From CAZPMT01 sp964587655 (GTDB lineage: Bacteria > Hydrogenedentota > Hydrogenedentia > Hydrogenedentales > SLHB01), in the NCBI GenBank assembly GCA_964587655.1, contig CAZPMT010000033.1, positions 1-44,389 of the forward strand: DNA of 44,389 nt. The letters are read 5' to 3'. Shown here piece after piece: positions 8,012 through 15,839 of the stretch; positions within the stretch are counted from its first letter, which is position 1; each line of letters begins with the position of its first letter. The translations under genes and the position numbers were made by a program. The notes beneath the pieces were generated by a model that was given only the letters and a program-made list of their open reading frames with translations, did not search any database and was not told the DNA's origin.

Positions 8012-9640
8012 TTAGCCGAGAATGGCCGCCAGATCCTGATCGGGGGTTGTAATCGGTTTGAGGTCGAAGGTCTTGACAAGAACGTCGAGCACATTCGGCG
8101 TGATGAAGGCCGGGAGGCTCGGTCCAAGACGGATGCCTTTGATGCCGAGGTGCAGCAGCGTCAACAGAATGCAAACCGCCTTCTGTTCGTACCAGGAAAG
8201 CACCATCGACAGCGGCAGATCGTTCACGCCGCACTTGAACGCGCCCGCGAGCGCCACGGCAATCTGGATGGCGCTGTACGCGTCGTTGCACTGGCCGACG
8301 TCAAGCAGACGCGGTATCCCGCCGATGTCGCCCAGGTCCTTGTCGAAGAAACGGAACTTGCCGCAAGCAAGCGTGAGCACGATGCAGTCCTTCGGGACCT
8401 TCTCGACGAACTCGGTGTAATAGTCGCGGCCCGGTTTGGCGCCGTCGCACCCGCCAACCAGGAAGAAGTGCCGGATGTGGCCGTTCTTCACAGCGTCTAT
8501 GACCTGGCCCGCAACGCTCATCACTGCGTTCCGGGCGAAGCCGACCATCACGAAACCTTTGTCGGTGTCCTCCGTGAAACCTGGCAGCGCCAAGGCGCGC
8601 TCGATGACCGGAGCGAAGTTGCGGCCGGCAATGTGCGTGACTTCGGGCCAGCCTACCATGCCGGTGGTGAAGATGTTGGCCTTGTAAGTAGAACGGGGAT
8701 TCTGGATGCAATTCGTGGTCATGAGAATGGCGCCCGGGAACTTCGGAAACTCGATCACTTGATTCTGCCACGCGGTCCCGTAATGTCCGTGGAAGTGCGC
8801 GTACTTCTTCAGGCCCGGATAGCCGTGCGTGGGAAGCATCTCGCTGTGTGTGTAAACGTTGATGCCCTTGCCTTCGGTCTGCTTGAGCAAGGCTTCGAGA
8901 TCCACGAGGTCGTGACCGGAAACCAGGATGGCCTTGCCCTTCTTCGCGCCGAGCGGGACCTTGGTGGGCACTGGATGCCCATACTTTTCCGTGTGTCCCG
9001 CATCCAGCAGTTGCATGACGCGCAGGTTAATCTCGCCGCATTTCAGCGCCAGGCCGAGCGCCTCGTCGAGAGCGATATCCTTGCGGTGCGTGGCGACGAG
9101 GGCCTCCTGGAGGAACGCATACACGGCGTCATCCTCTTTGCCAAGGATCTGCGCGTGGTCCGCGTACGCGGCGACGCCCCGGATCCCGTACAGCAGGATT
9201 TCCTGAATCGAATGAACGTCGGCATCCTGGCTGCCTTCGGACTTAATCCCGTGCCGCTCACCCTGGCTGGCCATCTCCTCCGTCCCGGAAGCCGGCACGA
9301 GATCGGACGGTCCAGCGGGAAATTCCACGTTCCCGCCGGCGGCCTTCACTTTCTTCTTGAGGCCGTCGCGCAATGCAACGCACTTGTGAATCAGGGCCGT
9401 GATGGGCGCCGGATCGAAGTTCACGTTGGTTACCGTGGCAAACAGCCCCTTCACCGTAAACACGTCTACGTCGCGGTCGATGACCCCGACCTTGCGCCCT
9501 TCCACCGCCGCCGCGGCGAGTCCCTTCAGCACGTAGGTCAGCAGATCCTGTAGCGCCGCGACTTCCGGGGGCTTGCCGCACACGCCCTGTACTTCACATC
9601 CAATCCCTTTGGCGGCCTGTTCGCATTGATTACAGAACAT
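8012..9640 (-). CDS. hcp: hydroxylamine reductase / hybrid cluster protein
   Basis: The protein has 542 residues, the normal size. The ATG at 9640 sits behind AAGGAG; the open frame upstream of it has no family similarity. Hcp reduces hydroxylamine in vitro and acts as a nitric oxide reductase and S-nitrosylase in E. coli. The N-terminal [4Fe-4S] motif is Cys3-x2-Cys6-x8-Cys15-x5-Cys21, the Desulfovibrio-like spacing. Downstream hybrid-cluster landmarks are GGCDGAKPGRDYY, LACGKFRF, GQCNDAYSA and the C-terminal RLGPSLPAF. It is divergent from a CRP/FNR-type regulator, and a TTGAC-N4-GTCAA site lies where it would activate this gene. Likely role: nitrosative-stress defence under anaerobic conditions. 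Confidence 0.97.
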   Translation of the reverse strand: MFCNQCEQAAKGIGCEVQGVCGKPPEVAALQDLLTYVLKGLAAAAVEGRKVGVIDRDVDVFTVKGLFATVTNVNFDPAPITALIHKCVALRDGLKKKVKAAGGNVEFPAGPSDLVPASGTEEMASQGERHGIKSEGSQDADVHSIQEILLYGIRGVAAYADHAQILGKEDDAVYAFLQEALVATHRKDIALDEALGLALKCGEINLRVMQLLDAGHTEKYGHPVPTKVPLGAKKGKAILVSGHDLVDLEALLKQTEGKGINVYTHSEMLPTHGYPGLKKYAHFHGHYGTAWQNQVIEFPKFPGAILMTTNCIQNPRSTYKANIFTTGMVGWPEVTHIAGRNFAPVIERALALPGFTEDTDKGFVMVGFARNAVMSVAGQVIDAVKNGHIRHFFLVGGCDGAKPGRDYYTEFVEKVPKDCIVLTLACGKFRFFDKDLGDIGGIPRLLDVGQCNDAYSAIQIAVALAGAFKCGVNDLPLSMVLSWYEQKAVCILLTLLHLGIKGIRLGPSLPAFITPNVLDVLVKTFDLKPITTPDQDLAAILG

Positions 9641-9738
9641 CTCCGTTCTCCTTATCGTTTTTTTCGTTTCACGGGATGGCGACGCGTCCTGCGCGTTTCC
9701 TTCTCCCGTCCACCTGCTTTTCTTCAACTCACAACTTA

Positions 9739-9780
9739 AATGTACCTCAGTACCGCTGGGATTACCTTGACTTAGGTCAA
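9739..9780 (-). promoter_or_regulatory. FNR/DNR-type operator and -10 box for hcp
   Basis: The palindrome TTGACTTAGGTCAA is at 9767-9780, half-sites TTGAC/GTCAA, centre 9773.5. On the minus strand TACATT at 9744-9739 can serve as the -10 hexamer. The two centres are 32 bp apart, exactly the distance for an FNR-family site at -41.5 (class II activation). This predicts an hcp start site near 9732 and a leader of about 92 nt. The operator is also about 40 bp upstream of the regulator start codon, so autoregulation is possible. Confidence 0.65.
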
Positions 9781-9813
9781 CCCGAAGTGATATTTCCACA
9801 AAGGGAGCTAGAT

Positions 9814-10509
9814 ATGGACGAAAACCGTGTTCGGCAGATTGCATCCATAGACCTCTTTTCAGGCCTCACAAGGACGCAACATGAGGCGCTCGCGTCGATT
9901 GCGACGGAAAAGAGCTACGCCAAAGGGCAGGTGATCTTCCTCGACGGCGCGGAAGCAACGGGTTTCCATGGCATTCTCTCGGGGCGCGTCCGCGTGTTCA
10001 AGCTCTCCACGGAAGGGAAAGAGCAGATCCTGCACGTCTTTGGACCCGGCGATACTTTCGGCGAGGCGGCGGTGTTCGCCACGCGCCGTTACCCGGCGCA
10101 CGCCGATGCGCTGGAGAGCTGCACAACCCTGATGTTTCCAGGGCAGCCTTTCGCCGATCTTGTTGCACGACATCCTTCCCTTGCACTGAACATGCTTGCG
10201 GACCTGTCGAAGCGCCTCCAACGTTTCGCCAATCTCATCGAGGATCTCTCTCTCAAGGAAGTGCCTGGACGGCTGGCCGCGCACTTGCTGTACCTCAGTG
10301 AGCGGCAAGGTGATTCCGATGATCTGACACTCGAGCTCCCGAAAGTGCAGCTTGCGAGCCTGCTCGGCACCATTCCGGAAACACTGTCCCGCATTCTCGC
10401 ACGAATGATAAAGGAGGGATTCATCGAATCCGTGGGAACGCGCCACATACGGATACTTGACCGCGCCAGCCTGGAAGAGATCTCCAGAGCCGAGAGACGG
10501 CTGAGTTGA
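9814..10509 (+). CDS. CRP/FNR-family transcriptional regulator (probable regulator of hcp)
   Basis: The protein has 231 residues. The ATG at 9814 follows AAGGGAG by 6 nt. The order is a cyclic-nucleotide-binding-type beta-roll (about residues 15-125), a dimerisation helix and a winged helix (about 150-225). The recognition helix contains PETLSR, the E-x-x-S-R pattern that in FNR and DNR reads TTGA half-sites and matches the operator upstream. It has a single Cys (ESCTT), so it lacks the four-Cys oxygen-sensing cluster of FNR. It is therefore more like DNR, NnrR or HcpR regulators that sense NO or related signals, often through haem. It is divergent from hcp. The exact subfamily and ligand cannot be decided here. 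Confidence 0.88.
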   Translation: MDENRVRQIASIDLFSGLTRTQHEALASIATEKSYAKGQVIFLDGAEATGFHGILSGRVRVFKLSTEGKEQILHVFGPGDTFGEAAVFATRRYPAHADALESCTTLMFPGQPFADLVARHPSLALNMLADLSKRLQRFANLIEDLSLKEVPGRLAAHLLYLSERQGDSDDLTLELPKVQLASLLGTIPETLSRILARMIKEGFIESVGTRHIRILDRASLEEISRAERRLS

Positions 10510-10535
10510 CCGCGCGCATCTCGGTCTTCGTTTCT

Positions 10536-10564
10536 TTGACGCGCTCCCTCTTTCCTGTTAGACT
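10536..10564 (+). promoter_or_regulatory. sigma-70-type promoter for the MEMO1-like operon
   Basis: TTGACG (10536-10541) and TAGACT (10559-10564) are separated by 17 bp. An extended -10 TG lies at 10556-10557. The predicted start near 10571 gives a leader of about 38 nt before the ATG at 10609. This is the best sigma-70-like promoter I can see in the window. Confidence 0.6.
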
Positions 10565-10608
10565 TGACTTGAGGGGCTGCTTGGCGCGTCAACGCAGGGA
10601 GGCATGCC

Positions 10609-11424
10609 ATGGGTATCAGAAGACCCGCCGTCGCGGGACAGTTCTATCCCGCCGACAAGCTGGAACTTGAACGCCTGGTGCAACGGTATCTCGATGAGAC
10701 GAGGATCGAACCCGCGCCGGATAATGTCGCAGCAATCGTTGCTCCGCATGCCGGCTATCCTTACTCGGGACGTACCGCCGGCTACGCGTACGCGCGCGCA
10801 CGCGGCGGAAAGCCCAAACGGGTCATACTGCTCGGTTGCTCCCACCGTTGCCAGATCGACACGGCATCCGTTTTCGACGCTGGCGCTTTCGAGATCCCGT
10901 TGGGCGAGTTGCCGGTGGACGAGCCCTTCGCGAAACAGCTAACGCTGGAACTGGAATCCGTGTCCTCTCTTCCCCACGAACATGAGCATTCGTTGGAGGT
11001 GCAATTGCCGTTCGTGTGGCTCACGCTCGGCCCGATCCCGATCGTGCCGGTCCTCTTTAGCGGCCCGGCAGGCAAATGGCACGAGGAAGCCGGAAGAAAA
11101 CTGGCGGAACTCGCTGGTGACAACGACGTCGTTGTCGCTTCGACGGACTTGTCTCATTATCTGCGGGACTCGGTCGCGCATCAGATCGACAAGCGGACGT
11201 TGGACACGGTGTTGTCCAAGGATTGCGCCGCCTTGTGCGACGGGCTCGGCCACGGCGCATGCTCGATGTGCGGCGGCGCGGCGGTCGTGGCGGCGATGGC
11301 TTTCGCCAATGCGCGGGGCGCCTCCGCGTGGTCGCTCCTCGATTATCAAACCAGCGCCGCGACGTCGGGCGACTACGATCACGTCGTCGGCTATGCGGCG
11401 ATCTCGATGGAGCGCGAGCCGTGA
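10609..11424 (+). CDS. MEMO1 family protein (AmmeMemoRadiSam system protein B type)
   Basis: The protein has 271 residues. The ATG at 10609 has GGGAGG 6 nt upstream. The opening IRRPAVAGQFYPAD is the family hallmark. The putative metal and active-site positions are conserved: APHAGYPYSG (His47), GCSHRC, HEHSLEVQLPF, STDLSHY and CSMCGG near residue 222. The fold is related to class III extradiol dioxygenases. In bacteria it is often a neighbour of AMMECR1 and radical SAM proteins, but neither is present here. The next gene overlaps it by 4 nt (GTGA), so the two are co-translated. The biochemical role of the bacterial family is not settled. Confidence 0.9.
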   Translation: MGIRRPAVAGQFYPADKLELERLVQRYLDETRIEPAPDNVAAIVAPHAGYPYSGRTAGYAYARARGGKPKRVILLGCSHRCQIDTASVFDAGAFEIPLGELPVDEPFAKQLTLELESVSSLPHEHEHSLEVQLPFVWLTLGPIPIVPVLFSGPAGKWHEEAGRKLAELAGDNDVVVASTDLSHYLRDSVAHQIDKRTLDTVLSKDCAALCDGLGHGACSMCGGAAVVAAMAFANARGASAWSLLDYQTSAATSGDYDHVVGYAAISMEREP

Positions 11425-12521
11425 AGGTGCGCGATATCTGCACCGCGATCGATGAGCTTGCCCCTCCCAGTCTCGCGTTTGAATGGGACCGAATCGGCCT
11501 CAGCATCGGAGACCCGGATTGGGAAGTATCGCGCGTGCTTACTGCCCTGACCGTGACGCACGAGGTGGTCCGAGCGGCCGTCCGCGCGAAGGCGGGGATG
11601 ATCGTTTCGCATCATCCCGTGATTTGGGAGCCGCTCAGCGCGCTTCGAGCAGATGAGCCCCACACGCGGATGTGTCTCGAACTCGCCGCGGCCCGTATCG
11701 CGTGTTTCGCGGCGCACACGAACCTCGACGCCGCCCCCGGAGGCGTAAACGATACGCTGGCGAAGCTTCTCGGCCTCGACAAGCGCCGTCCTTTGTTTCC
11801 GCTGCCTCACGGCGGCATGGTGAAGCTGGTGACGTTCGTTCCGGAGACGCATCTCGGCGCCGTTCGCGACGCTGTGTGCGACGCGGGCGCGGGCGTGATC
11901 GGCGAGTACACCCACTGTTCTTTCAGCGTGGCTGGTACGGGAACCTTCCGGCCCAGTGAGGACGCCCGTCCCTATTCGGGTGCGCGCAACCGCCTCAATG
12001 AGGAACCTGAACGCCGCTTCGAGGTCCTCGTGCCTGAGATAAGGATCTCTTCGGTTATCAAGGCCCTGCTGAAGGCGCATCCATACGAAGAAGCCGCGTA
12101 CGATCTGATCCAACTCGAAAACAAAGACCCCGGTGTCGGGCTCGGCGTTCGCGGCGAGTTGAAGAAGCCGCTGGCTCTGCGCGCCTTCTGCGAACACGTC
12201 CGCGCGGCACTCGATGTGTCCGCCGTTCGGTACGTTGGAGAAGCCGGGAAACGCGTCAAGACGGTGGCCGTGTTGGGCGGCAATGGCGGCGGAGAAATCC
12301 GCGGGATGCCGTCCGGGATCGACGTCTTCGTAACCGGCGAAGTGGGTTACCACGATGCCCTGGCGGCGCAAGAGCGAGGCCTCGCCGTCATCGAAGCTGG
12401 CCACGGAGGAACCGAGAAGTGTATCGTACCCGTTCTTGCGCAATTCCTGAGGAAACGATTCCGCTCCTTGCGCGTATCGACCTATATTGAGGCGGAGATC
12501 TTCCGTTCCTACATCAAGTGA
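11421..12521 (+). CDS. NIF3-like dinuclear metal centre hexameric protein
   Basis: The protein has 366 residues and starts at a GTG overlapping the previous stop by 4 nt. The length matches the YqfO-type form, which carries a CutA/PII-like insert between the two NIF3 halves; here the insert spans about residues 130-230 (VTFVPETHLGAV to HPYEEAAYDLI). Metal-binding His and Glu motifs are visible in SHHPVIW, AAHTNLD and the C-terminal EAGHGGTE. The family (DUF34) binds two divalent metals, and GTP cyclohydrolase-like or metal-homeostasis roles have been proposed. Its placement between MEMO1 and TsaE genes suggests a housekeeping operon. Confidence 0.92.
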   Translation: MKVRDICTAIDELAPPSLAFEWDRIGLSIGDPDWEVSRVLTALTVTHEVVRAAVRAKAGMIVSHHPVIWEPLSALRADEPHTRMCLELAAARIACFAAHTNLDAAPGGVNDTLAKLLGLDKRRPLFPLPHGGMVKLVTFVPETHLGAVRDAVCDAGAGVIGEYTHCSFSVAGTGTFRPSEDARPYSGARNRLNEEPERRFEVLVPEIRISSVIKALLKAHPYEEAAYDLIQLENKDPGVGLGVRGELKKPLALRAFCEHVRAALDVSAVRYVGEAGKRVKTVAVLGGNGGGEIRGMPSGIDVFVTGEVGYHDALAAQERGLAVIEAGHGGTEKCIVPVLAQFLRKRFRSLRVSTYIEAEIFRSYIK

Positions 12522-12534
12522 AGACTGCATAGCT

Positions 12535-13041
12535 ATGGAATCCCTGACGCTAGAAACCCATTCCCCCGAAGAGACGGAACGACTTGGCGCCGCGCTGTCG
12601 GGTCTCCTCCCCTCGGGGTCCGTCGTGGCGCTCCGAGGAGAACTGGCCGCTGGCAAGACCTGCTTCGTTCGCGGAATGGCGTCACGCTTCGCCACAAACG
12701 AGATCGTGAGCAGCCCCACGTTCACGATCGTGAACCAATACGGAAACGGACCGCGCCTGTACCATGTCGACCTGTATCGCCTCGACGGAATCGAGGAACT
12801 TGCCGACATCGGCTACGAGGATTTCTTCGAACCGGACGGCATCTGCGCCATCGAGTGGGCCGAACGCGCCGAATCGCTCCTGCCCGCCCGGCGGGTCGAC
12901 GTACTCTTCGAGCACGTTGACGAGTCCACGCGGCGCCTGACGTTCCATGACCTCGGCGCACTGCCGCCCGAATGGTCCGGGCAACTCCGCGGCGGCGCAA
13001 TGTCCACAGGATTGCCGACTCCGGATCTTTTTTCTTCCTGA
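12535..13041 (+). CDS. tsaE: tRNA threonylcarbamoyladenosine biosynthesis ATPase TsaE
   Basis: The protein has 168 residues, slightly longer than typical (about 150). TsaE is the ATPase that, with TsaB and TsaD, makes the t6A37 modification on tRNAs reading ANN codons. Visible features are Walker A GELAAGKT, SPTFTIVNQY, HVDLYRLD (Asp of the Walker B-like region) and the family signature IEWAERAESLLP. The ATG at 12535 has no clear Shine-Dalgarno; it lies 13 nt after the NIF3-like stop, so coupling is likely. The C-terminal extension after residue 145 is hydrophilic. Neither tsaB nor tsaD is in the window. Confidence 0.93.
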   Translation: MESLTLETHSPEETERLGAALSGLLPSGSVVALRGELAAGKTCFVRGMASRFATNEIVSSPTFTIVNQYGNGPRLYHVDLYRLDGIEELADIGYEDFFEPDGICAIEWAERAESLLPARRVDVLFEHVDESTRRLTFHDLGALPPEWSGQLRGGAMSTGLPTPDLFSS

Positions 13042-13114
13042 GACAATATTACTTGTGTTAGGATATGCTCCGGTTCAGAGCGAGTGGGGTTTTCCGAGTC
13101 TAGAGGATACGTAC

Positions 13115-14050
13115 GTGGAAGGACCGACCGTAAGCCGCGCAGGACTGTCCATTTGGCGAATCTTTCATCACGACGCCCGCTTGAAGTATGCAGGGCCGGC
13201 GCATGATCGCGCCGCTGCACGACGGCGAAGTTCGTGTCTGCTTCTTGCCGCGCTCATCGCCGTTGCCGGGGCGACTTCATTTGGCGTGATAGGATGCCCG
13301 AGCATCGGTCCCGGCTCGCCGATAAAGAACGAGGTATGCCTGGTCTGCCATACCGGCCAGAACGCGGAAGACATAACGCCCTTTCTCGATGGTCCCCACA
13401 AGGATCTGCGGTGCGAGCAGTGTCACGGCTCCGGCTACCTCCATGTGCGCAACGGAGGACGCGACGGCGCCTTCATGAGTGACTTGAATGGATTGCGTAC
13501 GCAGGCGGATCGCGATCTGTGCAAGGGCTGTCACGAGACCGAAGTCAACGCTTTCGAGAGCAGCGAGCACGCCGACGAGGGCGTGCTTTCGTGCGGCGCC
13601 TGTCACAACGTTCATGCCGGGCGAAGCGGCGCACCGAGTTCCGAGAACAATGATATGTGCCTGCGCTGCCATGCGTCCATGGGATTCGACAACGACGCGG
13701 CGGTCGAGGCCCATACGTTCCATGCCGTGGATCCCGCCAGGACGGGCGCAAGCCGCTGCGTCAAGTGCCATCTCGTTCCGATCGAGCGGGAGTACCCGGG
13801 CCACGATTATCTAAGGCTTGACCATTCCCTGCGGCCTGTGCCGCCGAGCCGTTCCATCGAAGCCGCGGACAACGGCGTCGTTCCCGTGCCGGCCAATTCC
13901 TGCGCGGGCGTTGCCGGATGCCACGATGGGTCCGTGATAACGTCCCCCGTATTCAATGTGGACGACCGTGCAACGAACGTCCTTTTGCAGATCTTGTACA
14001 ACGTCCGCTACGGCCCACCGGATGGGAGTTCCCCCTTTGAAGGGGGTTAG
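13115..14050 (+). CDS. multihaem c-type cytochrome lipoprotein (6 CxxCH plus one CX5CH)
   Basis: The protein has about 311 residues. The GTG at 13115 has AGAGGA 7 nt upstream. An in-frame TTG at 13181 has no such site but would give a more normal signal peptide. The hydrophobic stretch (LLLAALIAVAGA) ends in the lipobox VIGC, so the protein is probably lipid-anchored. Haem motifs are CLVCH, CEQCH, CKGCH, CGACH, CLRCH and CVKCH; CAGVAGCH is an unusual CX5CH. A weak promoter (GAGACA, 18 bp, TATGCT) lies at 13040-13069. A MITE-like element supplies the last residues (SSPFEGG) and the stop, so the original C-terminus was probably different. The gene is followed by a beta-barrel and a 14-haem cytochrome, suggesting electron transfer at or across the outer membrane. 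Confidence 0.85.
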   Translation: MEGPTVSRAGLSIWRIFHHDARLKYAGPAHDRAAARRRSSCLLLAALIAVAGATSFGVIGCPSIGPGSPIKNEVCLVCHTGQNAEDITPFLDGPHKDLRCEQCHGSGYLHVRNGGRDGAFMSDLNGLRTQADRDLCKGCHETEVNAFESSEHADEGVLSCGACHNVHAGRSGAPSSENNDMCLRCHASMGFDNDAAVEAHTFHAVDPARTGASRCVKCHLVPIEREYPGHDYLRLDHSLRPVPPSRSIEAADNGVVPVPANSCAGVAGCHDGSVITSPVFNVDDRATNVLLQILYNVRYGPPDGSSPFEGG

Positions 14051-14124
14051 GGGGATGTTCTTCTAGCACAGGAGAAATCTATACCGCTAGCTTAACATCC
14101 CCCTAACCCCCTTCAAAGGGGGAA
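14029..14124. mobile_element. 96-bp MITE-like palindromic element, copy 2 (ends the cytochrome gene)
   Basis: Same ends (TTCCCCCTTTGA...TCAAAGGGGGAA) and same core as the element at 1042-1134. It begins inside the cytochrome reading frame and brings the TAG at 14048-14050. Its length is a multiple of three. If it is removed, the frame continues through an Arg/Lys-rich tail to a TGA at 14192-14194, 31 nt before the porin start. No clear target-site duplication is seen. Confidence 0.78.
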
Positions 14125-14225
14125 CTCGGTTCGACTTCTGCGGAGGCGGAGGAAGATCGGTAGGCGCGGTAAGGGAATGGGAAAGCAGCAGTGACGAAGC
14201 GGCGCGAGGGAATGGAGGTGTACGC

Positions 14226-15809
14226 GTGAGACCGTTGTATTCGCCGGAAAAAGTCATCCTCGCGGCGGCGCGATCGTGCGCCCGCGCTGCAATGGTCGCC
14301 GTTGTTCTCATGTCGCTCGTTTCGGGCGTGACCGCGCGGGCCGATGACGGTCCAAAGGCCCCCGAACCAGCGGCTTCGCCGTCTTCGACGGACGCCGCAC
14401 CCGCAAGCTCTCCCGGCGAAGCGCCTGACAAGACGGCCCCGGCCGACGCTAAACGGAAATGGATCCGTGGCGATTTCGACATCGGTTTCAACGCCGCGTG
14501 GAGCAATGATGCGTCGGATTTCGATCTCAATCAATATCTGCGCATCAAGGTTGACCCGCCGCAATTCGAGCAGCTTCACATCCGCGGCGCCATCTGGCTC
14601 AACGAGAACCTCGGTTCCAACGTTCCCCAATACTCCGCTTTGCGCGACATCAATGACGGGTGGGAGTCCGACTTTCGCGTGCGGCCCTTGTACCTCTATG
14701 CCGACATCGATAACGTCTGGTGCGATTCCGTTCTGCGCGTGGGACGGCAGCGGATTATCGAGGGCGCCGCGTTCAACCGCATTGACGGCGTCTACTTCAA
14801 ACAGCATCTCGGGATCTGGGATTGGTACGTGTTCGCCGGGACGCGCGCGACGCTCTACGACGACGTGTTTCGCGATCCCGTGACCGGCGGCGGCGCTTCG
14901 GTGCGGCTGGGCGACAGGACCCGCGTCGCCCTTGACGCCTACTACGGCCAAGAGAACCGCGACAAGGGCGACGAGGCGGCGCGCGGAAGGCTTGCGCGCG
15001 CGAATACCGATAGCACCGCCGTGTCCCTCAGTGTGTGGCGGACGGTGACCCCGAATCTGAGCCTGTATGGGCGGCTCGATCTGCGCGAAGGAAACGGGGA
15101 CGAGATCCTTCTCAACGCGACTGGCGTGATTCCGGCGTGGGATCTCACTTACGAGGTCGCGTACCGCCGGCAGCTCAACACGCTCAGCGATCGTGTCAAC
15201 GATCTGACGGGGTTTTACGCCATCCTTGGAGAATACAATACTAACGACAATTACTTTGCGGCGCTGCACAAGACCTTGACTAAGCGTTTGGCCCTCTCGT
15301 TGGAAGGGGAGATACACCGGGCGAACGGCAGTGATTGGATGACCGGCAATAAGGATTACGAACGTTTCGCGCTGATGCTGGCGGCGGAGAAGATCTGCAA
15401 GACCATCGACGCGCAGGCGGCCCTCGAGAGATGGAGCGTGGATGGGGGAGAAGGAACCTGGGCCGTCACGGGCGAGGTCACCAAGCACTGGAACAAGATC
15501 GATCTGACGGTCGGCACGAATTATGAACGATACCAAGACCGGATCGTCAACTATACGTCCACCCCCTACATCCTCGATCAGTTGCGCGTGCTGCTCCTTC
15601 CGGGGCAGTATCAGACTTACAACCCGTTGGTTTACCTTTTCGATACCTATGCCCTCCAATTACACGAGGACATTTACTCCTTCTACTGCAAGATGAAGTG
15701 GTCGTTCGCCGAAAATCAGCAGGTCACGGCGGGCTTGACGTATGAAGAGGACGACAGTCCTGAGTCGCCTTACTGGCGTTTGAAGGCGCAGTATTCAATC
15801 CGTTTCTAA
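14226..15809 (+). CDS. outer-membrane beta-barrel protein of a porin-cytochrome cluster
   Basis: The protein has 527 residues and starts at a GTG with GGAGG 7 nt upstream. It has a signal peptide (hydrophobic AAMVAVVLMSLVSG, then TARA), a Pro/Ala/Ser-rich linker at about 40-75, then alternating amphipathic strands to the end. It finishes YSIRF, the terminal aromatic residue typical of Bam-dependent barrels. There are no haem motifs. It is flanked by two multihaem cytochrome lipoproteins in the same direction, the arrangement of porin-cytochrome conduits such as MtrAB or the Geobacter OmbB group. I cannot show homology to MtrB by eye; an alginate-export- or OprD-like porin is an alternative. 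The next gene begins 30 nt later. Confidence 0.8.
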   Translation: MRPLYSPEKVILAAARSCARAAMVAVVLMSLVSGVTARADDGPKAPEPAASPSSTDAAPASSPGEAPDKTAPADAKRKWIRGDFDIGFNAAWSNDASDFDLNQYLRIKVDPPQFEQLHIRGAIWLNENLGSNVPQYSALRDINDGWESDFRVRPLYLYADIDNVWCDSVLRVGRQRIIEGAAFNRIDGVYFKQHLGIWDWYVFAGTRATLYDDVFRDPVTGGGASVRLGDRTRVALDAYYGQENRDKGDEAARGRLARANTDSTAVSLSVWRTVTPNLSLYGRLDLREGNGDEILLNATGVIPAWDLTYEVAYRRQLNTLSDRVNDLTGFYAILGEYNTNDNYFAALHKTLTKRLALSLEGEIHRANGSDWMTGNKDYERFALMLAAEKICKTIDAQAALERWSVDGGEGTWAVTGEVTKHWNKIDLTVGTNYERYQDRIVNYTSTPYILDQLRVLLLPGQYQTYNPLVYLFDTYALQLHEDIYSFYCKMKWSFAENQQVTAGLTYEEDDSPESPYWRLKAQYSIRF

Positions 15810-15839
15810 GGCAGCCGAAGCTATGAGGAGAGCCGGGTG

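Noticed and set aside
7955..9553. 532-codon plus-strand open frame over hcp
   Set aside because: hcp on the other strand is certain from its cluster motifs; this frame is its antisense shadow.
11391..12809. 472-codon minus-strand open frame over the NIF3-like and TsaE genes
   Set aside because: The sense genes carry full family motifs; the antisense frame crosses two genes and has low-complexity composition.
12947..13114. Longer N-terminus for the first cytochrome
   Set aside because: It would overlap the TsaE gene by about 95 bp and place the signal peptide more than 100 residues inside the protein.
14103..15659. 518-codon minus-strand open frame over the porin gene
   Set aside because: The plus-strand frame has a Shine-Dalgarno, signal peptide, barrel strands and a terminal aromatic residue; the antisense frame starts and ends without any such feature.
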